Below the pieces are notes generated by a model, which had not been told where the DNA came from, did not search any database, and was given only the letters and a program-made list of their open reading frames with translations. Shown here piece by piece: positions 1 to 8,116 of a DNA stretch of 39,099 nt. Origin of the DNA: CAZLYX01 sp964563885 (lineage in GTDB: Bacteria; Pseudomonadota; Gammaproteobacteria; Burkholderiales; Neisseriaceae); the NCBI GenBank assembly GCA_964563885.1, contig CAZLYX010000014.1:1-39099 (forward strand). Direction: 5' to 3'. How positions within the stretch are numbered: position 1 is the stretch's first letter; each line of letters opens with the position of its first letter. Both the position numbers and the translations under genes were made by a program.

Positions 1-207
1 GCTAGCAGCGAAGAACCGAACTATACACAGCCAATACCAATAACGTCAACTGCTTAGTGTAAATAAATATATACTTGATAAATAAATAGTTGTTTATTAA
101 GCATATTATTTATAAATATTTAATCAAAATACTCGCTTGGCAATTAGATTCAAATCTAACTACTCAATCAAATATAGTTTTAAAAAAATTATTAGGTTAA
201 TAATGGG

Positions 208-241
208 ATAAACCCCTACTCACACTAAAGTAGGGGTTTAT
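208..241 (-). terminator. Terminator hairpin downstream of dksA
   Basis: A perfect 13-bp inverted repeat (ATAAACCCCTACT / AGTAGGGGTTTAT) with an 8-nt loop lies 17 bp past the dksA stop codon. On the minus strand it is followed by an AT-rich run. Bases 1-207 upstream are very AT-rich and show no gene that I can recognise. Confidence 0.75.
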
Positions 242-257
242 GGTCTTTATTGTCTAC

Positions 258-683
258 TTAATCAGCAAATTGTTTTTTTATTTGCTCACGACGCTCTTGT
301 GCTTCGATTGATAACGTTGCCGTAGGGCGGGCCAATAGCCGTTTTAAACCAATTGGCTCACCAGTATCTTTACAGTATCCATATTCGCCTTCATCAACTT
401 GACGAATAGATGCCTCCACTTTTGAAAGCAGCTTACGCTCACGATCTCGGGTGCGCAGCTCTAATGCATACTCCTCCTCTTGCGTGGCCCGATCAGCTGG
501 GTCTGAAGGTGACTCTTGCTCTTGCAAATGATCAGTGGTAGCAGCAGCATTACCGATAAGCTCTTCTTGAAGTGTTATCAATAATTCTCTGAAAAATAAC
601 AGATGATCATCATTCATATAATCATCTTCTGAGCCGCTCCAATTCAGAATGTCTTGTTCAGTCAGTTTTGCCATAGATTTCAT
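258..683 (-). CDS. dksA: RNA polymerase-binding transcription factor DksA, one-cysteine type
   Basis: DksA binds in the RNA polymerase secondary channel and, with ppGpp, adjusts transcription of ribosomal and amino-acid genes. The 141-residue product has the coiled-coil tip motif DPADRA (residues 61-66, with the two Asp that act at the active site in E. coli) and the C-terminal TraR/DksA globular region ending RPTATLSIEAQERRE. Of the four zinc-finger cysteines only C104 remains; the others are Thr107, Ser125 and Ala128. This pattern is known in zinc-independent DksA proteins of other proteobacteria. Two starts are possible, ATG at 683 or at 674 (MAKLTEQD); AGGAAAG lies just before the first. 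It is transcribed alone, away from yggT. Confidence 0.93.
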   Translation of the reverse strand: MKSMAKLTEQDILNWSGSEDDYMNDDHLLFFRELLITLQEELIGNAAATTDHLQEQESPSDPADRATQEEEYALELRTRDRERKLLSKVEASIRQVDEGEYGYCKDTGEPIGLKRLLARPTATLSIEAQERREQIKKQFAD

Positions 684-788
684 CTTTCCTGATTACTCAA
701 CAGCTGCTTGCTTTATCTAAAGCACTGCTATTTTGAGCAGTTTGAGTAGCTTGTTACTGATTTATCAGTATTTTATTTTATAAAGGGC

Positions 789-824
789 GCATAATATCAT
801 GTTTTTGATATTATGCTGTTTTTT
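789..824. terminator. Hairpin between yggT and dksA
   Basis: An 11-bp perfect inverted repeat (GCATAATATCA / TGATATTATGC) is followed on the plus strand by TGTTTTTT. On the minus strand it lies just past yggT and could end the yggS-proC-yggT transcript, although the T-run is on the plus side. No plus-strand gene precedes it. Confidence 0.5.
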
Positions 825-881
825 AATGATTAATTAGCTTATATCTATACAAACGTTGCAAAAAAGCGCCAAATGGTTTGT

Positions 882-1439
882 TTATTGCAAGATCCACATA
901 TTCAACTGGATAATTAACGCTGGCACCAGCCGGGTTAACCAAAGCCACAATATTATTGCTATAACGCTACCTGAAAAATCATAACGTCCTATTCTAAGCA
1001 TTGAGAATGCCTGTGTTAACGGCATAAAAATACGCTGTAATGCAGGTAGTAATTCACCATACGGTTTTGAAAAACTTATAATCATTCTTAAAACTAAGCC
1101 AAACAATAAAACATAGGCGCCAGCTTTAGATAAATAAAGCAGGGTAAGCAACAAATTGGCGGCTATGCTTTTAATGCCTATACTCTCAGGCTGCCCCAAC
1201 AACAATAAAACTGTAAAACAAATATAATAAATTAATATTGGCGCCAATATACAGGCGCTATCCCATTGCTTAAACGGCGGCACTATTTTTCGCAATGGTG
1301 AAACTAGCCAATCAGTTGTTTGACTGTAGAAATGTGCTAATGGATGGCTGTGGGACAACTTTGCCCACTGTAATATAAAACGAGCCAAACAAACAATGGC
1401 AAATACATCAGCCAATAATAGTATGGTTTTGGGAAGCAT
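882..1439 (-). CDS. yggT: YggT family integral membrane protein
   Basis: A 185-residue, very hydrophobic protein with two YGGT repeats: one near residues 8-85 and one near 105-180, each with a pair of membrane helices around a short polar loop (SPLRKIVPPF in the first, MPLTQAFSMLRIG in the second). The family is widespread and usually lies beside proC and yggS, as here. Its role is not firmly known; in E. coli it has been linked to osmotic tolerance. It is the last gene of yggS-proC-yggT, 44 bp after proC, with AAGG before the ATG. A DUS-like element lies inside the gene near 966. Confidence 0.85.
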   Translation of the reverse strand: MLPKTILLLADVFAIVCLARFILQWAKLSHSHPLAHFYSQTTDWLVSPLRKIVPPFKQWDSACILAPILIYYICFTVLLLLGQPESIGIKSIAANLLLTLLYLSKAGAYVLLFGLVLRMIISFSKPYGELLPALQRIFMPLTQAFSMLRIGRYDFSGSVIAIILWLWLTRLVPALIIQLNMWILQ

Positions 1440-1483
1440 ATTTGCCTTTTTCTTAAGAGCTAATTAGTTTGCAGCAAAGTTGT

Positions 1484-2275
1484 TTAATTAAACTGTTGAG
1501 ACATTTCTACTGAGCGGTGCACGCATGCAGCGACACCTTCAGAAATTACTTGAGCAATGTCATGTTGTTGAAACGTTTTAATCGCCTCGTGTGTTGTCCC
1601 GCCTTTTGAAGTGACATTCTGCTGTAAAACGTCAAAACTTTCACCACTTTGCTCCGCCAACGCCACCGCTCCTTTAAAAGTAGCCAAGCTTAAACGATGA
1701 GCATCTTCCTGATTAAAGCCTTGTGTTTGAGCAGCTTGTTGCAAAGCGTTGAGCAAATAAAATATATATGCTGGCCCGCTGCCTGAAACGCCTGTAATAG
1801 CATGAAGTCTGCCTTCTTCGGGTAGCCACATGACCTCACCAACAGCGCTAAAAATATTTTCCACTATGTCACAATCGGCTTGGTTTACTGATGGATCAGC
1901 ATACAACCCCGTGATGCCCAACCCAATTTGAGCTGGCGTATTAGGCATGGCACGCACAATACGGCGGCTTGCACCTAAATAGCCACTGAGCGTATCGATG
2001 CTTAAACCCGCCGCAACCGACACCAATAATGCACCGCCCGCATCAAGCCCTTCGCACGCTGCTGCCATATCCTGTGGTTTCACTGCCAACACCAAAACAT
2101 CTTGCGCTGTTAAAGGTGGTAAAACAGCTGATGTGGCTACCTGAAACTGTTTGGCCAGCTGTTCACGCTTTTCTGCGCCACGGTTAACCACATGCACGCT
2201 GAAATCACGATTTTTAACCAGCCCTGTAACAATAGCGGCAGTCATATTGCCGCCCCCTAAAAAATATATAGTCAT
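1484..2275 (-). CDS. proC: Pyrroline-5-carboxylate reductase
   Basis: Reduces 1-pyrroline-5-carboxylate to L-proline with NAD(P)H, the last step of proline synthesis, in the cytosol. The 263-residue length is normal. A Rossmann GGGNM motif lies at residues 7-11, the conserved RAMPNTPAQIG follows mid-protein, and the C-terminal family signature contains GSGPAYIF and VTSKGGTTHEA. AGGAG lies before the ATG. It lies between yggS and yggT, a common arrangement in which YggS controls PLP and proline-related metabolites. Confidence 0.97.
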   Translation of the reverse strand: MTIYFLGGGNMTAAIVTGLVKNRDFSVHVVNRGAEKREQLAKQFQVATSAVLPPLTAQDVLVLAVKPQDMAAACEGLDAGGALLVSVAAGLSIDTLSGYLGASRRIVRAMPNTPAQIGLGITGLYADPSVNQADCDIVENIFSAVGEVMWLPEEGRLHAITGVSGSGPAYIFYLLNALQQAAQTQGFNQEDAHRLSLATFKGAVALAEQSGESFDVLQQNVTSKGGTTHEAIKTFQQHDIAQVISEGVAACVHRSVEMSQQFN

Positions 2276-2344
2276 GCACTACTCCTACTGATCAACATAG
2301 CAAATACATCTATAAGCCTGCTACGTTATCTATACTTATGATCA

Positions 2345-2356
2345 AGGCTACCTGAA
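2345..2356 (+). repeat. DNA uptake sequence, AG-eikDUS dialect (representative copy)
   Basis: AGGCTACCTGAA, here between proC and yggS. About forty full or 10-11 nt core copies occur in the window. Single or genic copies start near 966, 2985, 6079, 6815, 7968, 8470, 8973, 12588, 16416, 19608, 23510, 23628, 25070, 25604, 27650, 30406, 34273, 35395 and 37856. Inverted pairs are listed as terminators. The neisserial DUS is bound by the minor pilin ComP during DNA uptake; the dialect assignment is from memory of published variants. Confidence 0.93.
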
Positions 2357-2369
2357 AGATAAGATTAAT

Positions 2370-3068
2370 CTATTTAATAGTATTGTCTCGTTTACCAAAA
2401 ATAGCAGAGCCAACGCGCACGTGCGTTGACCCACACGCAATGGCTGTATCCATGTCTGCCGACATGCCCATTGACAACACATCTAGCGGAAAACCCTGAT
2501 TCTGACACGTTACTAACAACGTTTGCATCTGCGAAAACTGTTGTCTTAATATATTATCTGGGGCTCCAGCCTGAGGTACACACATTAAACCGCGTACCGT
2601 TAAATTTGGCAATTGCGTAACTTGCTGCACCAAAGCCAATACCGCATCGGGCGCGACACCGTGTTTATTAGATTCAGCCGCAATATTCACTTCAATACAC
2701 ACCTGCAGTGGCGGCACCGTAGCTGGGCGTTGCTCACTTAATCGCCGTGCCACTTTAACACTATCAATCGTATGCACCCAATGCGCACACTCCGCCACAA
2801 ATTTAGTTTTATTCGACTGGACATTGCCAATAATGTGCCATATGATATTGGGCAAATCAGCTAATTCATCCGTTTTTTCAAACCATTCTTGAATATAATT
2901 CTCACCAAAATCTCGTTGCCCAGCAGCATACACCTCACGAATATCTGTCGTAGAAAAAGTTTTACTGACCGCGATGAGCTGAACGCTACCTGAAAAGCGA
3001 CCAGCCTCGTGCTCAACAAGCGCTATCTCATCTAGCACAGACTGGTAATTGTGTTGTAGTCGTGTCAT
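2370..3068 (-). CDS. yggS: PLP homeostasis protein, YggS/PROSC family
   Basis: A PLP-binding protein with an alanine-racemase-like TIM barrel and no known catalytic activity; it keeps free pyridoxal phosphate and amino-acid pools in balance. The 232-residue product shows the PLP lysine motif LIAVSKTF (Lys36), then HIIGNVQSNKTK, and the phosphate-binding C-terminal part MGMSADMDTAI and VRVGSAIFG. AGAGGA precedes the ATG. It heads the minus-strand operon with proC 95 bp downstream and is divergent from pilT, a gene order common in beta- and gammaproteobacteria. Confidence 0.95.
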   Translation of the reverse strand: MTRLQHNYQSVLDEIALVEHEAGRFSGSVQLIAVSKTFSTTDIREVYAAGQRDFGENYIQEWFEKTDELADLPNIIWHIIGNVQSNKTKFVAECAHWVHTIDSVKVARRLSEQRPATVPPLQVCIEVNIAAESNKHGVAPDAVLALVQQVTQLPNLTVRGLMCVPQAGAPDNILRQQFSQMQTLLVTCQNQGFPLDVLSMGMSADMDTAIACGSTHVRVGSAIFGKRDNTIK

Positions 3069-3271
3069 GCTTATCCTCTAATTTCCATCAGTTTCGGCTA
3101 AATTCCACAAATAACCTATTTTTTGCTTGGTTAAAACCCGTTGGGCTATTTAAAATAGACAATATTTGCCCCTGCACGGAACTTATGCAAAATACATTTG
3201 GCATGCATACCGTGCAGTCATTTATTTAAACATAAGAATAAAAATTGTAACTTAAATCCAGAGAACACATT

Positions 3272-4309
3272 ATGCAAATTACCGACTTACTCGCGTTTGG
3301 CGTGAAAAACAAAGCCTCCGACTTACACTTAAGCTCTGAACTGCCTCCCATGATTCGCGTCCACGGCGATATACGTCGCATCAACCTGCCCGAGATGAGC
3401 AGTGAAGAAGTTGGGCACATGATTACTTCAGTAATGAATGACTTACAGCGTAAAAACTACCAACAAAATCTAGAGACCGACTTTTCATTCGAATTGCCAA
3501 ACGTTGCACGTTTTCGTGTCAATGCGTTTATGTCTAACCGTGGCCCCGCAGCTGTGTTTCGTACCATTCCGAGCAGTGTGCTCACCTTGGAAGATTTAAA
3601 AGCACCGCGCATTTTCCAAAAAATTGCCGACACGCCGCGCGGCTTAGTATTGGTAACCGGCCCAACTGGCTCGGGAAAATCCACCACGCTGGCAGCAATG
3701 ATCAACTACATCAACGAAACTCAACCTGCACATATCCTCACCATCGAAGACCCGATTGAGTTTGTACACCAAAGTAAAAAAGCGCTGATCAACCAGCGTG
3801 AGTTGCATGAGCATACCCACAGCTTTGCCAACGCGCTAAGATCTTCTTTGCGTGAAGACCCAGATGTGATTCTGGTGGGTGAGATGCGTGACCCTGAAAC
3901 CATCGCCTTAGCACTTACTGCTGCTGAAACAGGTCACTTAGTATTTGGCACCTTGCATACCACTGGCGCGGCTAAAACGGTAGACCGTATCGTAGACGTT
4001 TTCCCCGCTGGTGAAAAAGAAATGGTGCGCTCAATGCTGTCTGAGAGTTTACGCGCTGTTATTTCACAAACCCTGCTGAAAACCAAAGATGGTAATGGTC
4101 GCGTAGCTGCGCATGAAATCATGATTTCTACGGCTGCTGTGCGTAACTTAATCCGTGAAAACAAAATCGCCCAAATCGGTTCCGCGCTACAAACTGGCCA
4201 ATCCTACGGCATGCAAACGCTTGATCAAGCGCTGCAAACCCTAGTTCGCCAAGGCGTCATCAGCCCTGAAACTGCGCGCAGTAAAGCCCAAAACGCTGAC
4301 TTCATGTAA
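3272..4309 (+). CDS. pilT: Type IV pilus retraction ATPase PilT
   Basis: Hexameric ATPase that depolymerises type IV pili, powering twitching and pulling DNA in during transformation. 345 residues, usual length. N-terminal PAS-like region (1-100), Walker A GPTGSGKST (130-138), Asp and His boxes (EDPIEF; TLHTTGA), Walker B region VILVGEMRD, and the C-terminal retraction motif as VRNLIRENK (canonical AIRNLIRE). It is followed 31 bp later by pilU and is divergent from yggS. The many DUS copies fit with an active uptake machine. Confidence 0.97.
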   Translation: MQITDLLAFGVKNKASDLHLSSELPPMIRVHGDIRRINLPEMSSEEVGHMITSVMNDLQRKNYQQNLETDFSFELPNVARFRVNAFMSNRGPAAVFRTIPSSVLTLEDLKAPRIFQKIADTPRGLVLVTGPTGSGKSTTLAAMINYINETQPAHILTIEDPIEFVHQSKKALINQRELHEHTHSFANALRSSLREDPDVILVGEMRDPETIALALTAAETGHLVFGTLHTTGAAKTVDRIVDVFPAGEKEMVRSMLSESLRAVISQTLLKTKDGNGRVAAHEIMISTAAVRNLIRENKIAQIGSALQTGQSYGMQTLDQALQTLVRQGVISPETARSKAQNADFM

Positions 4310-4340
4310 CTTTGCATTTGTCCATACTAGGAGCCACACC

Positions 4341-5591
4341 ATGACATCTATTGATGCGAATGAACACAACGCTGGCCGTCTGCACGGTTTATTAAGTGAA
4401 ATGGTTTCAGCCTATGCTGAAAAATCACACCCTGTTTACATTCCCACACCAGCTGAAATAGGCGCACATATGCATCCCATTTTAGAGCGCATGTGCGAAG
4501 ATGCAGAGCAACGCGGCGCATCCGATATTTTTATCAGCACAGGCTTTCCGCCAGCCATGAAAATCAACGGAGCGATGACTCCGGTGCCACTGCATCCACT
4601 CATAGAAGAAGAAACAGCGGCAATCGTGCATTCAAGCATGAATCCCGATCAACTAAAAACCTTTACTCATGATTTAGAACTTAACTATTCTGTGCAATCG
4701 AAGAGCAATACCCGTTATCGCGTCAATGCTTATCATGAACAAGGGCGCATAGGTTTGGTTATGCGTCGCATTAGCGCCAATATCCCTACCGTAGCAGACT
4801 TATCGCTGCCCTTGAAACTCAATGAATTGGTGATGCGCTCTCGCGGACTACTAATTTTAGCGGGCGCCACTGGCTCAGGTAAATCCACCTCTATGGCTGC
4901 GATGCTGAATTACCGTAATCAGCATCAAGCTGGCCATATCATTACCATTGAAGACCCAATTGAGTATATCTATACACCCAACCGCTGCATCATTACTCAA
5001 CGTGAAATTGGTATCGACACCAACAGTTGGAAGTTAGCTGTACAAAATGCCATGCGCCAAGCACCTGATGTGGTATGTATTGGTGAAGTTCGTAACGAAG
5101 AAAGTATGGAATATGCACTGCAATTGGCGCAAACCGGCCATTTATGTATCTGCACACTACATGCCAACAGCGCCAACCAAGCGATTGAGCGCGTATTAAA
5201 CTTTTATTCAGAAGAGCGCCACAAGCAGGTACTAATGGACTTAGCCATGAACTTGGTTGGTATTGTTGGTCAACGATTGGTGGTAAAAAAAGCCAAAGCC
5301 GGTCGTGCTGCCATTGTAGACTTAATGATCAATACCTCAGCAGTACAAGACTTGGTCATGAAAGGTGAGCTGATGGCGATTAAAGAGCTGATGCAGCGCG
5401 CCCAAACTGATGGCATGCAAACTTTCGATCAAGACTTATTCCAGCTTTATAGCGCTGGCGCCATTGATTACGAAGAAGCCTTGCGTCAAGCCGACTCTGC
5501 TAATGACTTGCGTTTGCGTATTCAGCTGGATGAAGAAGGTGGTTCTACTGATCGTTTGTATGATCGCGTAAGTGATTTAAACTTGATTTAA
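4341..5591 (+). CDS. pilU: Type IV pilus retraction ATPase PilU
   Basis: PilT paralogue that works with PilT to strengthen retraction. 416 residues. Walker A AGATGSGKST lies at about 174-183, Walker B region VVCIGEVRN, and the His box CTLHANSA. Compared with PilT it has a longer N-terminus and an acidic C-terminal tail after residue 385. AGGAG lies 6 nt before the ATG. It shares an operon with pilT and is followed by a DUS-pair terminator. Confidence 0.95.
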   Translation: MTSIDANEHNAGRLHGLLSEMVSAYAEKSHPVYIPTPAEIGAHMHPILERMCEDAEQRGASDIFISTGFPPAMKINGAMTPVPLHPLIEEETAAIVHSSMNPDQLKTFTHDLELNYSVQSKSNTRYRVNAYHEQGRIGLVMRRISANIPTVADLSLPLKLNELVMRSRGLLILAGATGSGKSTSMAAMLNYRNQHQAGHIITIEDPIEYIYTPNRCIITQREIGIDTNSWKLAVQNAMRQAPDVVCIGEVRNEESMEYALQLAQTGHLCICTLHANSANQAIERVLNFYSEERHKQVLMDLAMNLVGIVGQRLVVKKAKAGRAAIVDLMINTSAVQDLVMKGELMAIKELMQRAQTDGMQTFDQDLFQLYSAGAIDYEEALRQADSANDLRLRIQLDEEGGSTDRLYDRVSDLNLI

Positions 5592-5623
5592 ATGCTCTGT
5601 TATATTTATAGAACATTATATAA

Positions 5624-5668
5624 AGGCTACCTGAAAACTTCTGCAACAATAAAGCTTTCAGGTAGCCG
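5624..5668 (+). terminator. DUS inverted pair after pilU
   Basis: AGGCTACCTGAA at 5624-5635 and its reverse complement core at 5657-5667 form an 11-bp stem with a 21-nt loop 33 bp after pilU. No T-run longer than two follows, so termination may be weak. The remaining intergenic DNA to pdxA (5669-5892) holds a TTGG-N6-CCAA palindrome near 5810 and no gene. Confidence 0.6.
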
Positions 5669-5892
5669 TTGTCTTTGTATGAGCCCATTTTCAATCATAT
5701 TCAACAACATTGACTGATAAGTCATGACTCCATATTGATAATTTATTGGCTCAATTTTTATTTCACAAAAACGTTAACCTATTTCATTTTTTCGGCTATG
5801 CTTGGGTTTAGCCAAACTTGGTTATATGTATTTAGCATTACTAAAACATAATAGAATCATAAGCTCACCCATCAAATTAGGAATACGGCAAA

Positions 5893-6891
5893 ATGAAAAT
5901 CACACCTATTCTTGCCATCACTAGTGGCGAACCAGCTGGCATTGGCCCTGATATCTGCCTAGATCTAGCCACAGCTGATTTGACTTGCCGTGCTGTAGTT
6001 TTAGGCGACAAAACACTACTACAGCAACGTGCGCTTGAACTAAACAAAAACGTGCGTCTGGTTGATTTTAATATCAATAGGCTACCTGAAACTGGCGAGC
6101 TAGAAGTATTGCACATTCCCCTCAACACACCTTGCCAAGCAGGCATATTAGATGTGCACAACGCATCTTATGTTTTAACGCTGCTCGACACTGCCTATGA
6201 AGGTGTCAAACGCGGCGATTTTGCGGCGATGGTAACTGCACCTTTGCATAAAGGCATCATCAACGATGCTGGCGGGGCATTCTTTAGTGGTCATACCGAA
6301 TATTTAGCTGCCAAATCGCATACCCCTCAAGTGGTGATGATGTTGGCTGGTGGTGGTTTACGCGTCGCACTGGTTACCACTCACTTGCCACTCAAAGACA
6401 TTGCCGCTGCTATTACACACGACTTAATCTGTTCAATAACATATATTTTGCACAACGATCTGCGTGATAAATTTGGCATAGATCAGCCTAGAATTTTAGT
6501 GGCTGGGCTTAATCCCCACGCTGGTGAAGGTGGCCATTTAGGCCATGAAGAAATTGATATTATTATTCCAGCTTTACAACAACTAAACAGCGAAGGTATC
6601 GATGTACGTGGCCCCTATCCAGCAGATACATTGTTCCAACCCTTTATGCTCAAAGACGCAGATGCTGTGCTGGCGATGTATCACGACCAAGGTTTGCCAG
6701 TGCTGAAATATGCCAGCTTTGGGCAAGGCGTCAATATCACTTTAGGCCTGCCATTTATCCGTACATCAGTCGACCATGGCACTGCACTTGATTTAGCCGG
6801 CAGCGGCAAAGCCGATTCAGGTAGCCTTATTGTTGCAACACAAACTGCACTGAGTATGGTGCACGCTCAGAGTGATTTTACTGTAAGTTAA
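5893..6891 (+). CDS. pdxA: 4-hydroxythreonine-4-phosphate dehydrogenase
   Basis: Oxidises 4-phosphohydroxy-L-threonine with NAD(P)+ in the DXP-dependent pathway to pyridoxal phosphate. 332 residues, normal. Visible family motifs: SGEPAGIGPD near the N-terminus, the metal-binding histidine regions FSGHTEY, GLNPHAGEGGH and MYHDQGLPVLK, and the C-terminal SVDHGTALDLAG. AGGAA precedes the ATG. In many proteobacteria pdxA follows surA; here it lies alone after pilU, about 15 kb from lptD-surA. Two DUS copies lie inside it (6079 and about 6815). Confidence 0.97.
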   Translation: MKITPILAITSGEPAGIGPDICLDLATADLTCRAVVLGDKTLLQQRALELNKNVRLVDFNINRLPETGELEVLHIPLNTPCQAGILDVHNASYVLTLLDTAYEGVKRGDFAAMVTAPLHKGIINDAGGAFFSGHTEYLAAKSHTPQVVMMLAGGGLRVALVTTHLPLKDIAAAITHDLICSITYILHNDLRDKFGIDQPRILVAGLNPHAGEGGHLGHEEIDIIIPALQQLNSEGIDVRGPYPADTLFQPFMLKDADAVLAMYHDQGLPVLKYASFGQGVNITLGLPFIRTSVDHGTALDLAGSGKADSGSLIVATQTALSMVHAQSDFTVS

Positions 6892-6896
6892 ATGTT

Positions 6897-7046
6897 TTAT
6901 TGTTACCCACAAACCTTATTTAATATGCAGGAACCATAACATGGGTTCTAAATCCAATGATCTTGATTTGAGTAAATTCAAACCACAGCCCTATGCAAGC
7001 GTTGAAGAGGCCGAACAAAAACGTGAACAAGAAACCACCATTACCT
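6897..7046 (+). repeat. First copy of a tandem duplication (second copy near 7600-7747)
   Basis: About 45 bp of leader plus the first 33 or so codons of a small gene are repeated near 7600-7747. Shared segments include CACAAACCTTAT in the leader, TTCTAAATCCAATGATCTTG after the start, and GAAGAGGCCGAACAAAAACG. Identity is high but not perfect. Homology in the first copy breaks at about 7040 and resumes at 7519. Confidence 0.85.
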
Positions 7047-7498
7047 CTATTCAGAAACCCATCATGACCTCACCTCTCCACTCGCTACTCATTGTCTTTG
7101 CTGTCGGTATTTTAAGTTGTTCAACCGCTGTCGCCGAAGTGCCCAGCCGCTCGGTTGCGCCCAGCCTAACCGACCTGCACCGTCTGGCCTACAAAACCTG
7201 TATGAACAATGCCAACAGTCGTATCGAGCATGGCTCCTGCATGGCCGATGAGCAGGCCTTTCAGAATGAGCAACTCCAGAAGAGCTACAAAGACCTGTCA
7301 AAATCCATGAATACCAAACAGCGAAACACGCTCGAAAAATCCCAAGCCGCCTGGGAAGTTTCCACGCTAGCCAATGCAGCACTGGGCATCGCTCTGCTAG
7401 ACCCATCTGGCCTAGATCTTTCGGTCACCGACAACACAATCCTACTCATAATCCAGCGACGCCAGATGTTGGAGCACCTCACAAACCTGATTCGATGA
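6941..7498 (+). CDS. Fusion of a small duplicated gene with an LprI-like (DUF1311) secreted domain
   Basis: 185 residues in two unrelated parts. Residues 1-33 copy the N-terminus of the 78-residue protein at 7646 (SKSNDLDLSK, EEAEQKREQE). From Met42 there is a separate signal-peptide-like stretch (LHSLLIVFAVGILSCSTAVA) and then a lysozyme-inhibitor LprI-like domain with two cysteines (YKTCMNNANS, HGSCMADEQAF), the helix ending KSQAAWE, and a C-terminal QRRQMLEHL helix. LprI proteins act in the periplasm. ATG 7064 would start a normal secreted LprI protein but has no ribosome site; the upstream start at 6941 has AGGAA but puts 41 residues before the signal. The 7100-7500 stretch is richer in GC and CTG codons than its neighbours, which suggests transfer. 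Confidence 0.65.
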   Translation: MGSKSNDLDLSKFKPQPYASVEEAEQKREQETTITSIQKPIMTSPLHSLLIVFAVGILSCSTAVAEVPSRSVAPSLTDLHRLAYKTCMNNANSRIEHGSCMADEQAFQNEQLQKSYKDLSKSMNTKQRNTLEKSQAAWEVSTLANAALGIALLDPSGLDLSVTDNTILLIIQRRQMLEHLTNLIR

Positions 7499-7518
7499 GC
7501 ATCAAACAAATACTTAGA

Positions 7519-7598
7519 GAAGCGAACAAACCATTAAGCAACCAAAAAAGATTAACTGCGTGAACAAGACGCCAACAACCGCATCAACCAATGAGTTG
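7519..7598 (+). pseudogene. Severed 3' remnant of the first duplicated copy
   Basis: These 80 bases align with 7745-7824 of the intact 78-codon gene (shared pieces CCATTAAGC, GACGCCAACAACC) but have no start of their own and carry several differences. They continue the homology that stops at about 7040. The DNA between, about 480 bp holding the LprI-like gene, therefore interrupts what was a second copy of the small gene. Confidence 0.75.
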
Positions 7599-7645
7599 AA
7601 TTTTATTATCAATCACAAACCTTATCTAATATCAGGAGCCACACC

Positions 7646-7882
7646 ATGAGTTCTAAATCCAATGATCTTGATTTGAGCAAAATCAAACCACAGCCTTTTG
7701 AAAGCTTTGAAGAGGCCGAACAAAAACGTGAACAAGAAGCCACCGAAGTAAACGAGCCATTAAGCGACCAACAAAAAGCTTATCTACGTGAACACGACGC
7801 CAACAACCCTGTTAGCCAATTAGTAGACGACACGGTAAATCTCAATCCAGATTTACCGCCACCGCTAAAAGAGAAAAAATAA
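7646..7882 (+). CDS. Small hydrophilic protein of unknown function
   Basis: 78 residues, highly charged, with no signal peptide or membrane segment. It starts SSKSNDLDLSKIKPQPF, is Glu/Lys-rich in the middle, and ends with a proline-rich tail DLPPPLKEKK. Probably largely disordered. I do not recognise the family. AGGAGCC lies before the ATG in the duplicated leader. It is the intact member of a tandem pair; the upstream copy is broken by an LprI-like gene. The 230 bp after it hold one DUS (near 7968) and the likely mla promoter. Confidence 0.7.
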   Translation: MSSKSNDLDLSKIKPQPFESFEEAEQKREQEATEVNEPLSDQQKAYLREHDANNPVSQLVDDTVNLNPDLPPPLKEKK

Positions 7883-8072
7883 CAAACTGAAACATATAGG
7901 CATAAGCATTGATTTAATCCAAGCCGTGTTTATCTCAGGTACTCAATCAAAAAGTCTGCAATCATTCAGGTAGCCTTCTGAATTGTTGCATTTTATGCTG
8001 CTCTATAAAGAACGCAATATCAGACATTTACATACAATGGTGTATTTTTTCGATTTTAAAGCGCCCTAAAAA

Positions 8073-8101
8073 TTGCCCTTCTGCTTCAAAGTCATTAAAA
8101 T
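8073..8101 (+). promoter_or_regulatory. Candidate sigma-70 promoter of the mla operon
   Basis: TTGCCC (8073-8078), a 17-bp spacer and TAAAAT (8096-8101). Transcription would begin near 8108, leaving a very short leader before the ATG at 8117; translation could then use the in-frame ATG at 8135. Judged by eye only. Confidence 0.35.
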
Positions 8102-8116
8102 ACAATACTTTGAAGC

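Noticed and set aside
3457..4164. Long minus-strand open frames inside pilT
   Set aside because: They are shadows of a strongly coding plus-strand gene with no signals of their own.
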